A stretch of 64,000 nt of DNA, from the NCBI RefSeq assembly GCF_037151175.1, contig NZ_JBBCOR010000010.1:62001-126000 (forward strand). The letters are read 5' to 3'. The stretch is from Asaia sp003994335 (GTDB lineage Bacteria > Pseudomonadota > Alphaproteobacteria > Acetobacterales > Acetobacteraceae). A program made the position numbers and the translations under genes. Positions 1 to 8,504 of this stretch are shown here, one piece after another; position 1 is the stretch's first letter, and each line of letters opens with the position of its first letter. The notes under the pieces are model-generated. The model did no database searches, was not told the DNA's origin, and was given only the letters and a program-made list of their open reading frames with translations.

Positions 1-1301
1 TGGGTGTTGTTGTTGCGCTCGTACCAGCCCCCGACCTCGAGGTCGTGATGGCCGAGCTTGTAGCGCAGCGTCGTGAGCAGGCCGCCGCGATTATCCCAGT
101 ATTCGGTCGTGCGTGTGGCATAGCCCGAGCCGCCGAACACATTGCTGAGCTGGCTGGCGCTCTGGTTCGGGAAATACGCGCCGAACAGCGTGGGCAGACC
201 GGCGGCCGTGATCGGCCCGGCGACCACGCCTTCGCCCAGATTGTGATGATAATAGAGCTTGTTGTCCCAATGCAGGTTGGCATTGAAATCATGCTGCCAG
301 CCCAGATAGGTCAGGAAATCCTCACGCTGCGCTGCGGAGTAGTAATTGCGGTAATTCAGCCCGGCATTCTTGTAGGCGGCAGAGTTCAGATAGGATTTGG
401 CATAGCTGAAATCGGGATAGGTAAAGGGACGCACATAGGTGCCGTAGCCATTGGGTAGCACGATGCCGTCTTCATTGGGTTCGACCTTGTCGGACCAGTC
501 AAAGAAATAGGTGATCTTGTCCTTGCTGCCCTTGTGCACAAATTTCGCATTGACCTGATTGCCGCCCTGATGACCGGCGAAGTCCCAGGCGCGGGCATCC
601 TGACGAGCCCATGAGATATAGGCCGAATTGCCGTTGCCGAAATTGCCGGTATCGAAGCGGGCAAAGGTACGGAAGGTCGAGAAGCTGCCGAAAGTCTGGT
701 CCAGCTGACCACCCATTTTCTGCTTGGGGTCGAGGGATGAAAACAGCAGCGTTCCGCCCAGATTGGAGGTCGAGGCCGTGCCGAGTGCCCCGGAGCCGGT
801 CGCGACAGTGGCATTGCCCACGTTCTCGCTGATCACGGCGCGCTGGGGTGAGAGGCCGTTGTAATTGCCATAGGCCTGATCGCCCAGCGGAATGCCGTCC
901 AGCGTATAGCCCAGCTGGTTCTGATTGAAGCCATGGATGAAAAGCGAGGAGTTCTGCTCGTTATTGCCCCAGGGATCGGCATTGTTGAATACGACGCCCG
1001 GCAGGATCTGCAACGCCTTGAGCGGGCTCACGCCAGGCAGGATACGCTGAAGTTGCGTGTGGCCGACGCTCTGCTCGGAGCGGGTGCGTCGCGCGGTTGC
1101 GATGACCTCTTCCGCCGGGGCGGTGGAGACGAGAGCCTTTGCTTTGCGTGACGAGCCGTGCGCCTGAACCTGCGAGGCGGGCGCTGCATTCTGATGGACG
1201 GGAAGCTTCGCTTCTGCGGCCTGGGCGGTGGCGCTCATCAGGGCGAGGGGGGAGCAGAAGAGAGACAGCGTGAGAGCGCGGCGCTGCTTGCGAAGCTTCA
1301 T
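1..1301 (-). CDS. TonB-dependent outer-membrane receptor, N-terminal part
   Basis: The frame is open from an ATG at 1301 down to the left edge, giving 433 codons without a stop; the C-terminal barrel lies outside the window. Residues 1-28 form a signal peptide ending in ATAQA. A TonB-box-like segment (EEVIATA) lies near residue 65, followed by a plug domain with LKALQILPGV and a typical DGIPLGDQAYGNYN stretch, then the start of the barrel, rich in Tyr, Trp and Asn. An AGGAAAG ribosome binding site lies about 8 bases upstream. The family imports siderophores, cobalamin or sugars using TonB energy; the substrate cannot be told. It is divergent from the YeiH-type gene. Confidence is high for the family and low for the ligand. 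Confidence 0.9.
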   Translation of the reverse strand, partial: MKLRKQRRALTLSLFCSPLALMSATAQAAEAKLPVHQNAAPASQVQAHGSSRKAKALVSTAPAEEVIATARRTRSEQSVGHTQLQRILPGVSPLKALQILPGVVFNNADPWGNNEQNSSLFIHGFNQNQLGYTLDGIPLGDQAYGNYNGLSPQRAVISENVGNATVATGSGALGTASTSNLGGTLLFSSLDPKQKMGGQLDQTFGSFSTFRTFARFDTGNFGNGNSAYISWARQDARAWDFAGHQGGNQVNAKFVHKGSKDKITYFFDWSDKVEPNEDGIVLPNGYGTYVRPFTYPDFSYAKSYLNSAAYKNAGLNYRNYYSAAQREDFLTYLGWQHDFNANLHWDNKLYYHHNLGEGVVAGPITAAGLPTLFGAYFPNQSASQLSNVFGGSGYATRTTEYWDNRGGLLTTLRYKLGHHDLEVGGWYERNNNT

Positions 1302-1763
1302 CAGTAAACTTTCCTTTAAGACGGGCTGGAACGCGGCGCACCCTATTCGGAGAGTTCGTTACAGTGTGTGAACCTTCCATGATCGAGTTGTGAAGGATTG
1401 ATGAAATAGCGAGCCTGACCTGAAGCATCCCGGGCGATATGACGCAAAGACGCTCCGCGCTCGTTACTCGAAAGAGAGGAACCGCTTCTCTCGCCTCTCG
1501 CGGGGCAGCGGCTTCGCTCCTCTCTCCCATGCCCATGTGCGTGACGTCTTGTGAAAGCGGTCACGCAGCGGGGGCTTCACGTGCACCGCGTTCCGTCGTC
1601 CGCGCGATCACGTCCGGTGGGTGAGGAAAACTGCCTCGTCGCACTGGGACGGTCGAGGAGACCCTTCCTTGAGAACCATCGAAAAAATCGATTGTAATGT
1701 CCAAAACAATGCATTGGAATTCTATTTCTCCGACGCTTAGCCATGAGGTCGAAAGGATCTTCC
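1302..1763. other. Intergenic region between divergent TonB receptor and yeiH-type gene
   Basis: I see no convincing gene here; short open frames lack family features. It must contain the promoters of both flanking genes, but no clear -35/-10 pair stands out. The notable structure is an inverted repeat: GAGAGGA (1474-1480) with TCCTCTC (1518-1524), and CCGCT (1482-1486) nested with AGCGG (1507-1511). It could fold in RNA from either strand. Its role is unknown. Confidence 0.4.
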
Positions 1764-2837
1764 ATGGCCAGTTTGCAGTCTTCTCCTGTTCTCGGTGGTG
1801 CGTCGTGGGGCAGGGTCGCGAGTCTTCTGCCAGGCCTCGCGCTTTGCGCCACTGTGACAGGCAGCGCGATGCTCGCCGAGAATGTCTCGCACCGCGTCCT
1901 CGAGGGCAGAAGCCTGGAGGCTCTCGTTTTCGCCATTGTTTTCGGCGTCGCTCTGCGCAGTGTCTGGGTGCCCGGCCAGCCCCTTCAACGCGGTATCGGG
2001 TTCAGCGCCAAATATCTGCTTGAGGGGGCCGTGGTGCTTCTGGGGGCTTCGGTCAGTCTGGGCGCAGTGGTCGCAGCCGGTCCCTTGCTCCTGCTCGGGA
2101 TCATGGGGCTCGTAGCAACGTCTATTCTGGTCTCCTACGGGATAGGAAGGGCGCTTGGGCTCGCGCCGCGCATGGCGCTTCTGATTGCCTGTGGCAATGC
2201 GATCTGCGGCAATTCCGCTATCGCGGCAGTCGCACCTGTCATCCGGGCCGAAGGACGCGATGTCACGGCTTCTATCGCCTTTACCGCTGTTTTCGGGGTC
2301 ATGGCCGTGCTTGCTCTGCCCGTCCTGGGGCTGGCTTTGGGCATGAGTGCAACGGCATTCGGCACTTTTGCCGGGCTCGTTACCTATGCCGTGCCTCAGG
2401 TGGTTGCCGCCGCCGCACCGCTCGGGCTTGTTGCGGTTCAGACCGGCACATTGGTCAAGCTGGTGCGTGTGATGATGCTTGGACCCGTCTGCATCGTGTT
2501 ATCTCTGTTTTTCAGGGCTGAAGGCGGGCAGCCCCTCATCAATGGGGCGAAAACAGGTTGGGGGAAAACCGTTTTCCGCCTCGTCCCATGGTTCATCATC
2601 GGCTTTTTCGCGCTGGCCGCCCTGCGTTCTGCCGGTCTCGTTCCACTGGTCCTTCTGCCGTTGCTTCACCACCTAGCCATGCTCATGACCGTCATGTCCA
2701 TGGCGGCACTGGGTCTTGGCGTTGAGGTCGCGTCCGTCGCAAAGGCTGGCCGGCGTGTCATCGGAGCGGTGACGCTCTCCTTGCTGGCGCTGGGCCTCAT
2801 GAGCTTCGGCCTGGTGGGGCTGCTAGGGCTTCTGTGA
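1764..2837 (+). CDS. YeiH/UPF0324 family membrane protein, putative sulfate exporter
   Basis: This 357-residue protein is almost entirely hydrophobic, with about ten membrane segments, and carries the family block ACGNAICGNSAIAA near residue 140. Members of Pfam Cons_hypoth698 (YeiH/YadS) are annotated as putative sulfate exporters, though biochemical proof is thin. I chose the ATG at 1764 because AAAGGA lies seven bases upstream; an in-frame ATG at 1743 would add seven residues without a better site. E. coli yeiH sits beside a LysR gene (yieE/yeiE), but no such regulator adjoins this copy. It converges on ompW through a shared hairpin at 2962-2984. Confidence 0.85.
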   Translation: MASLQSSPVLGGASWGRVASLLPGLALCATVTGSAMLAENVSHRVLEGRSLEALVFAIVFGVALRSVWVPGQPLQRGIGFSAKYLLEGAVVLLGASVSLGAVVAAGPLLLLGIMGLVATSILVSYGIGRALGLAPRMALLIACGNAICGNSAIAAVAPVIRAEGRDVTASIAFTAVFGVMAVLALPVLGLALGMSATAFGTFAGLVTYAVPQVVAAAAPLGLVAVQTGTLVKLVRVMMLGPVCIVLSLFFRAEGGQPLINGAKTGWGKTVFRLVPWFIIGFFALAALRSAGLVPLVLLPLLHHLAMLMTVMSMAALGLGVEVASVAKAGRRVIGAVTLSLLALGLMSFGLVGLLGLL

Positions 2838-2954
2838 GTGCCCCGGCCACGGGGCGGTCATGAGGCTCAGGCCAAACAGGCAGGCTGGAGACGCTCCCGG
2901 GAGTGCAACTTTCCGAAGCGAAGTCGAGAGCAGGTCATATCCTGTGGCCGGTAA

Positions 2955-2984
2955 TAAAAAAGGCCGCCCGGTATCCGGGCGGCC
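2955..2984 (-). terminator. Intrinsic terminator of ompW, probably bidirectional
   Basis: A perfect ten-base-pair stem, GGCCGCCCGG (2962-2971) and CCGGGCGGCC (2975-2984), has a three-base loop. Read on the minus strand it is followed by a run of T. It lies between the 3' ends of the convergent yeiH-type and ompW genes, so it can end ompW transcripts and may also stop readthrough from the other side. Confidence 0.85.
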
Positions 2985-3014
2985 TCGTTTACTGATTGTC
3001 CCGGGGAGGGGAAA

Positions 3015-3830
3015 TCAGAAGCGGTATTCGATACCGGCACCGACCACAGTCGGGTCGAGCGAGTCATGGGCCTTGATGAAGGCGCCCGACCCACGGTCAT
3101 TGGCCCAGGCATGCATGCGCAGAAACATCTGCTTGGCATCCATGTTGAAGAACCAGTTGCCGACCAGCTGATAATCGAAGCCGACATTGACCGACGGGCC
3201 GCCCGTCACGCCGACATTGAGCTTCTGCACGAGGCCACCGGCGGGGGACACGTTATGGAACCATGCCAGCGTTGCACCCACGCCCACATAGGGGTTGAAG
3301 CGCTTGTGCGGGCGGAAGTGCCAGGCCAGCGTGATGGTGGGGGGCAGAGCCCAGGCGCTACCGACATCGATATTCCCAAGCGGCGTGCCCTTGGCAGCCA
3401 CTTCATGGCGGGTGCTGGCTGCAATCAGGTCGATCGAAATATTATCGGTGAAGAAATATTCGAACGTCAGTTCCGGCATGACCTGGTTGGTGGTCTTCAC
3501 ATGACCCGGTATAGCCGAGCCATTCAGCCAGAGCTTGCTGTCGCGATCTTCCGGAATGACGCCGAGAGCCGACAGACGCACGATGAAATCGCCCTTGCCA
3601 AGACCGATCTTGGTGCTCGAGCAGGTCTTGAACAGGCCGCACTCATCGCTTGAGGAGGCGCGGGGTGCCGCCATGGCCTGTGCCTGAGGGGCCAGAACCA
3701 TGTTGGTGGAAACGGGAGCGTTCACGACCGGGGCGTTCTGTGCCTGGGCGGCAGGGGCCGCGACGGCGGCTGCAACAAAGCCGGTGAGCAGCGCGCTCGA
3801 GATTTTGAAAGAGGTCTTCATCGACGTCAT
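3015..3830 (-). CDS. ompW: OmpW family outer-membrane protein
   Basis: The product is 271 residues with an N-terminal signal peptide ending AAQAQ near residue 31. It has an OmpW-type eight-strand barrel: GDFIVRLSALGVIPED, ELTFEYFFTDNISIDL, TLAWHFRPHKRFNPYVGVG and a terminal GIEYRF ending in Phe for Bam recognition. OmpW forms a narrow hydrophobic channel in the outer membrane. A proline/alanine-rich insert around residues 32-60 precedes the barrel. The gene is divergent from an FNR-like regulator, and a strong FNR box sits about 50 bases before its start, so oxygen control is likely. An ATG three codons in (3821) is an alternative start. Confidence 0.9.
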   Translation of the reverse strand: MTSMKTSFKISSALLTGFVAAAVAAPAAQAQNAPVVNAPVSTNMVLAPQAQAMAAPRASSSDECGLFKTCSSTKIGLGKGDFIVRLSALGVIPEDRDSKLWLNGSAIPGHVKTTNQVMPELTFEYFFTDNISIDLIAASTRHEVAAKGTPLGNIDVGSAWALPPTITLAWHFRPHKRFNPYVGVGATLAWFHNVSPAGGLVQKLNVGVTGGPSVNVGFDYQLVGNWFFNMDAKQMFLRMHAWANDRGSGAFIKAHDSLDPTVVGAGIEYRF

Positions 3831-3879
3831 CCGTTATTAAACAGTGACGTTCTCTCACCATGCGCTATGATGCGCTGCC

Positions 3880-3893
3880 TTGATCCATGTCAA
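3880..3893. promoter_or_regulatory. FNR-type box between ompW and fnr
   Basis: The sequence TTGATCCATGTCAA matches the FNR consensus TTGATnnnnATCAA at nine of ten defined positions. It lies 50 bases upstream of the ompW start and 103 bases upstream of the FNR-like gene start. It could therefore serve ompW activation and autoregulation of the regulator. The match is read directly; binding is inferred. Confidence 0.7.
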
Positions 3894-3995
3894 AGCGGTG
3901 ACACTCAAGTGTTCGACCGTGGGGATTTGGCCACAGTATATGACTTAATGTTAACGAAACAAGAATAAGAATAAAAAAAGAGGACCGAGTTCGTC

Positions 3996-4724
3996 ATGGA
4001 TGTTCAGACCAGGGACAGTATCAGCATGCTCGGATCTTGTGGCAACTGCGGGCAATGCCTCCACTGCGAAGCACGACCGCGCAGCATTTGTTCCGTGATC
4101 GATCCGGACGATATGACTCGACTCGCTCAATACTCCCATCGTCTGGCCGTGATGGCGGGCAAGACGTTCATTCAGGAGGGGGAGCCCGCCAGTGATTTCT
4201 TCATCGTCACTTCCGGTCACGTCAAGATCTTTGCGCTGATGCCCGATGGGCGTCGCCAGATCACGGGCTTCGCACAGAGCGGCGATTTTCTCGGGCTGGC
4301 CAGTGGGTCCACTTACGGGTTCAGTGCAGAGGCGCTCGGCCCGGTTTCCCTTTGCCGCTTTTCCCGTACGGGGCTCAATATCCTCAAGCGCGAATTCCCT
4401 GATATCGAGCATCGATTGATGGAGGAAGCCTCGCGCGAACTGGTTCAGGCGCAAAAGCGCATGCTTCTCCTGGGGCGCAAGACGGCGCGCGAGCGTCTGG
4501 CAAGCTTCCTGCTTGAGCAGCATCATCGCTCCTCCACAAAGGAGATCGTTATTCATCTACCGATGAGCCGCACCGGGATTGCGGACTATCTCGGTCTTAC
4601 GATCGAAACGGTCAGCCGTACGCTCAATGCGCTGCAGCGCGAGAAACTGATCGCCATCACCCAGGTGACGCAGATCACGCTTTTAAGCCTGCCTGCGCTC
4701 GAAACTCTGGCTCGTGGCGGGTAA
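3996..4724 (+). CDS. fnr: FNR-type transcriptional regulator with Fe-S cysteines
   Basis: This 242-residue Crp/Fnr family protein has N-terminal cysteines at 15, 18, 21, 24 and 32 and a central cysteine at 120, matching the fourth [4Fe-4S] ligand of E. coli FNR (Cys122). That points to an oxygen sensor rather than a cAMP receptor. A cyclic-nucleotide-type beta roll spans about residues 45-130. The C-terminal helix-turn-helix contains E204, S207 and R208, the E-x2-S-R pattern that reads TTGAT half-sites. AAGAGGACC precedes the ATG. It is divergent from ompW with a matching box between them. In alphaproteobacteria such proteins (FnrL/FixK-like) control microaerobic respiration. Confidence 0.88.
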   Translation: MDVQTRDSISMLGSCGNCGQCLHCEARPRSICSVIDPDDMTRLAQYSHRLAVMAGKTFIQEGEPASDFFIVTSGHVKIFALMPDGRRQITGFAQSGDFLGLASGSTYGFSAEALGPVSLCRFSRTGLNILKREFPDIEHRLMEEASRELVQAQKRMLLLGRKTARERLASFLLEQHHRSSTKEIVIHLPMSRTGIADYLGLTIETVSRTLNALQREKLIAITQVTQITLLSLPALETLARGG

Positions 4725-4844
4725 GGGCTTGCCGGGCGGAAGATGCGGCCCGACCATGCCCAATTGATGCCTTGACGCAGCCATGATGACGGGGGAGAGA
4801 GGACACTTTCCCGCGAGAGCCTCATCCTTCAGGAGCTAGAGATC

Positions 4845-6107
4845 ATGGACCGTTTCATCATACGTGGCGGCAGGCGTCTTGAAGGCGAGATCGTGATCGG
4901 TGGCGCCAAGAATGCCGGTCTCAAGCTCATGGTCGCGGGGCTTCTGACGTCCGAGCGTCTCATCCTGTCGAATGTCCCCAAGATCGCCGATATCGAGACC
5001 ATGCAGACCCTGCTGCGTCAGCATGGCATTGCGGTCGACCCGGTCGATGCGGAGGGGCGTACCCTGTCGATTGGTGGCCCGATCACCTCGGTCGAAGCGC
5101 CTTATGACATTGTTTCCAAGATGCGCGCCTCGATTCTCGTGCTCGGTCCGCTCCTGGCCCGCGCCCATGAGGCGCGTGTTTCCCTGCCCGGCGGCTGCGC
5201 CATTGGGACGCGCCCGGTCGATCTGCATCTGAAGGGACTCGAGACCCTGGGGGCGACCATTCGCCTCGAAAATGGGTACATCAACGCCAGCGCGCCGGGC
5301 GGTCTGGTGGGCGATCGTATCGTCCTGCCTTTCGCCTCGGTTGGTGCGACCGAGAACCTGCTCATGGCGGCCACTCTGGCCAAGGGACGTACCGAAATCG
5401 TCAATGCGGCGCGTGAGCCCGAGATCAGCGATCTGGTCGAGTGTCTGAACCGCATGGGCGCACGCATCGCCGGGGCAGGGACCGGGACGCTGGTCATTGA
5501 TGGTGTCGAGGCACTGACCGGCGCCCAGCATGCCATCATGGCCGATCGCATCGAATGCGGCACCTATGCCTGCGCTGCGGGTATCACGGGAGGCGATTTG
5601 CGCCTGATCGGTGGCCGCGTGCGTGATCTGGGTGCCGTGGTGCGTACTCTCGAGGAAGCCGGTGTCGAGGTGCTGGAAGAGGAAAACGCCATTCGTGTGC
5701 GCCGTACGGGCGCTCTCAAGGGCGTGGATATCATGACCGAGCCTTACCCTGGCTTCCCCACGGACATGCAGGCCCAGTTCATGGCCATGCTCGCCGTGGC
5801 CGAAGGCGCGTCGATGGTGACGGAGACGATTTTCGAGAATCGTTTCATGCATGTGCCCGAACTCAACCGTATGGGCGCACGGATCAACGTGCACGGGTCA
5901 TCCGCCATCATTCGCGGCGTGAATCATCTTTCCGGTGCTCCCGTCATGGCGACCGATCTGCGTGCCTCGTTCTCACTGATTCTTGCCGGACTCGGTGCGC
6001 AGGGGGAAACCTCGCTGAGCCGCATCTACCATCTGGATCGCGGCTATGAGGCAGTCGATCGCAAGCTTTCCGCCGTTGGAGCGGATATCGAGCGTATTCG
6101 CGAGTAA
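4845..6107 (+). CDS. murA: UDP-N-acetylglucosamine 1-carboxyvinyltransferase
   Basis: MurA transfers enolpyruvate from PEP to UDP-GlcNAc, the first committed cytoplasmic step of peptidoglycan synthesis and the fosfomycin target. The protein is 420 residues, the usual length. It has the GGAKNAGLK substrate loop at residues 19-27 and the catalytic cysteine in LPGGCAIGTRP at residue 118, equivalent to E. coli Cys115, so it should be fosfomycin sensitive. The late block EPYPGFPTDMQAQ and the DLRASFSLILAGL segment are typical. CAGGAG lies upstream of the ATG. It stands alone, followed by a convergent gene 37 bases away. Confidence 0.97.
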   Translation: MDRFIIRGGRRLEGEIVIGGAKNAGLKLMVAGLLTSERLILSNVPKIADIETMQTLLRQHGIAVDPVDAEGRTLSIGGPITSVEAPYDIVSKMRASILVLGPLLARAHEARVSLPGGCAIGTRPVDLHLKGLETLGATIRLENGYINASAPGGLVGDRIVLPFASVGATENLLMAATLAKGRTEIVNAAREPEISDLVECLNRMGARIAGAGTGTLVIDGVEALTGAQHAIMADRIECGTYACAAGITGGDLRLIGGRVRDLGAVVRTLEEAGVEVLEEENAIRVRRTGALKGVDIMTEPYPGFPTDMQAQFMAMLAVAEGASMVTETIFENRFMHVPELNRMGARINVHGSSAIIRGVNHLSGAPVMATDLRASFSLILAGLGAQGETSLSRIYHLDRGYEAVDRKLSAVGADIERIRE

Positions 6108-6144
6108 GAAACAGGGACTGCCTCTCACGGAAGCCTGGGCAGAG

Positions 6145-6639
6145 TCACCAGCGAAAACGCAGGCCTCCCGTGATGGCGGCTGAGCCCGGCGGCGCGCCGA
6201 GCCGGGTGTCGCGATGTCCCGCAAAGAAGCTGGCCGTCAGGTCGAGCCCCTTCACCCCGGAAACCGGTAGGGCGAATATCGTCGTCACGCCCTTCTCGAA
6301 CGCAATCGGTGATTCGGTGCGGTGTTCGATCGTGATCGGCGTATGACGGCGTAAAAGCGTGGCGAGATCCGGTTCAGGAAATACCTTGCTGGGTACACTG
6401 GCCTGAAGCGTAAAACTCGGGCTGCCAGCCGCGAGACCCTTGAGCGGGGCGGGGCGGGTTGACACCGAATGGGTGAGACCCTGCGGTGGCGGCATGAAAT
6501 ACGCGGTCTGGCCCTCCGCCGCCCGCGCATTGGCCCCCCAATACCCACCTAGCGACAAGGCACATAACAGGACACCACCCGAAGTGCCGACGCGATAGTG
6601 ACGGGTGGTCCCGCTTGGAGAGGGGGGCTGAATAGTCAT
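6145..6639 (-). CDS. Small exported protein of unknown function
   Basis: The product is 164 residues. A hydrophobic stretch (residues 20-38) ends in ANARA and looks like a signal peptide. The mature part is rich in Pro, Thr and Phe and ends GGLRFRW, an aromatic C-terminus as found in outer-membrane barrels. No family is recognised. It lies between convergent murA and the aldo/keto reductase gene, on the same strand as the latter and separated from it by 61 bases. An envelope role is inferred only from the signal peptide and the C-terminus. Confidence 0.6.
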   Translation of the reverse strand: MTIQPPSPSGTTRHYRVGTSGGVLLCALSLGGYWGANARAAEGQTAYFMPPPQGLTHSVSTRPAPLKGLAAGSPSFTLQASVPSKVFPEPDLATLLRRHTPITIEHRTESPIAFEKGVTTIFALPVSGVKGLDLTASFFAGHRDTRLGAPPGSAAITGGLRFRW

Positions 6640-6700
6640 CGGGCGAGAGTGGCAGATCCCGCACCCGAGGCGCTGTCACATTTGGAGGCGTTTTGTTACA

Positions 6701-7573
6701 TCAGGAAAAATCGGCTGTGTAAGGGTTAGGGCCTGTACGTCCATCCGCCCGGTCCAGAGTGGCGATACGCGCCATATCCTCTGCATCGAGTGTGAAGTCG
6801 AACACATCGAAATTCTCGTCGATACGCTTCTGGTGCGCTGATTTCGGGATGACGACATTTCCCTGATCCAGATGCCAGCGGATCGTGACCTGACCCGGTG
6901 TCTTGCCATGTTTATGGGCGATGCTGGTGATGATTTCGCCATCAAGCCCCGTTCCACGCCCGAGTGGGCTCCAGGCTTCGGTCCGAATGTCCAGCGATTC
7001 GTTGAAGGCGCGCAATTCCTTCTGCTGGAAGGCCGGATGCAGTTCGATCTGGTTGAGCACGGGCTTGACGCCTGTTTCCTCGATCAGACGGGTCAGATGC
7101 TCGGGCTGGAAATTGCAGACGCCGATAGAGCGGATGCGACCCTCGTTTTTTAGGTGAATCATCGCTTTCCAGCTTTCGACGAAAAGATCCGTTTTCGGCA
7201 TCGGCCAATGAATCAGATAAAGGTCGACCACATCGCGTCGTAGCTTGCGGGCGCTGATGTCAAAGGCGCGCAGGGCTGCGTCATAGCCCAGATCCGATGC
7301 CCAGAGCTTTGTCGAGGTATAGAGATCGGGGAAGTCCTGCAGGGCATCTCCTACCCCTTCCTCATTCCCATAGAAGGCCGCCGTATCGACCATCTTGTAT
7401 CCGGCCTTGGCGGCGTAGCGGACGATCTCGGCGGTTTCGTCGGCGGGTGTCTTGTAAACGCCAAGCCCGAATTGCGGGATACGCGTCCCGTCATTGAGAT
7501 TCAGATGGTTCTGCTCTTCATCGACACGCGGGGTTGCCGTAGCGAGATTGGGGGTAAAGTCGCTGTGAGACAT
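6701..7573 (-). CDS. Aldo/keto reductase, 2,5-diketo-D-gluconate reductase type
   Basis: This 290-residue enzyme carries the complete AKR tetrad: Asp63 and Tyr68 (VDTAAFYGNE), Lys89 (TSTKLWASD) and His122 (YLIHWP). The C-terminal NADPH-binding signature VVIPKSAHQKRI is also present. The family reduces aldehydes and ketones with NADPH; close relatives reduce 2,5-diketo-D-gluconate to 2-keto-L-gulonate, which suits an acetic acid bacterium making ketogluconates. The substrate is inferred. I chose the ATG at 7573 because AGGAG lies just upstream; the frame stays open further 5' without a better site. It is divergent from hisG. Confidence 0.85.
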   Translation of the reverse strand: MSHSDFTPNLATATPRVDEEQNHLNLNDGTRIPQFGLGVYKTPADETAEIVRYAAKAGYKMVDTAAFYGNEEGVGDALQDFPDLYTSTKLWASDLGYDAALRAFDISARKLRRDVVDLYLIHWPMPKTDLFVESWKAMIHLKNEGRIRSIGVCNFQPEHLTRLIEETGVKPVLNQIELHPAFQQKELRAFNESLDIRTEAWSPLGRGTGLDGEIITSIAHKHGKTPGQVTIRWHLDQGNVVIPKSAHQKRIDENFDVFDFTLDAEDMARIATLDRADGRTGPNPYTADFS

Positions 7574-7796
7574 GAGGGGCTCCTGTCTTTCCCATAGGGT
7601 CATTCTTTCCCTGTCTAGCGGATCGGATGGCCGAGGGTTGCAGGCGCGGCCGGATTGGCGGTCATCACTGCGTGAGCGCGCTGCCCAGGAAGGCGGGGCA
7701 ACCGGTACGCGATGCAGGCAGGGCCATGAAGCAGCGCAAAAACACCCAGCGCTCCCGGTTCTTGCGCGCGCCAGACTGTGATAGGGAGGGCACGTC

Positions 7797-8504
7797 ATGA
7801 ACGCCGCAATCGATCCCGCCCCCATCTCCTCAGCCCCTGATCAGGACGCGCCCCTCATATTGGCGCTGCCCAAGGGACGCATTCTCAAGGCGCTCGGCCC
7901 TGTGCTGGAGCGGACGGGGCTGTTCCGTGATGGCAGCGCGATCGGCGAGGGAACACGCAGCCTGCGCTTTCCGACGCTCGATCCGCAGGTCGATGTCGTG
8001 CGCGTACGGTCCTTCGATGTCGCGACATTCGTGGCGCATGGCGGCGCACAGATCGGTGTTTGCGGCGCCGATGTGCTGATGGAGTTCGATTATCCCGACA
8101 TCTATGCGCCCCTCGACCTCGGTATCGGGGGGTGTCGCATTTCCATCGCGCGTCCCGTAGGCACGGGCGCGCATGACAATCAGGCTGCGAGTTCGCATCT
8201 GCGGGTTGCCACGAAATATCCCACCATCACGCGGCGCCATTTCGCCGCAAAGGGTGTGAATGCCGAGATCGTGCATCTGCACGGTGCCATGGAGCTTGCC
8301 CCCACGCTCGACATGGCCAGCGTCATCGTCGATCTGGTGGATACGGGCTCGACCCTCAAGGCCAATGGTCTGCACGAAACCGATGTCATCGCGCATGTCA
8401 CGAGCCGCCTTATCGTCAATCGCGTTGCTCTCAAGACCCGGCCCGACGCCATTCGTGCCCTGATCGAACGCTTTCGCGACGCGCTTCAGGAGAATGTCGC
8501 ATGA
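7797..8504 (+). CDS. hisG: ATP phosphoribosyltransferase, short form
   Basis: HisG joins ATP and PRPP in the first step of histidine synthesis. At 235 residues it is the short form, lacking the C-terminal regulatory ACT-like domain, so it should need the HisRS-like partner HisZ, which is not in this window. The motifs LALPKGRIL near the N-terminus and IVDLVDTGSTLKANGL, the PRPP-binding loop, are clear. GGGAGGG lies a few bases before the ATG. The last four bases overlap hisD, so the two are translated as a unit. Confidence 0.95.
   Translation: MNAAIDPAPISSAPDQDAPLILALPKGRILKALGPVLERTGLFRDGSAIGEGTRSLRFPTLDPQVDVVRVRSFDVATFVAHGGAQIGVCGADVLMEFDYPDIYAPLDLGIGGCRISIARPVGTGAHDNQAASSHLRVATKYPTITRRHFAAKGVNAEIVHLHGAMELAPTLDMASVIVDLVDTGSTLKANGLHETDVIAHVTSRLIVNRVALKTRPDAIRALIERFRDALQENVA

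Noticed and set aside
4836..5894. Long open frame (352 codons) on the minus strand over murA
   Set aside because: It is a high-GC shadow of murA; composition is His/Gly/Asp rich with no family motif.
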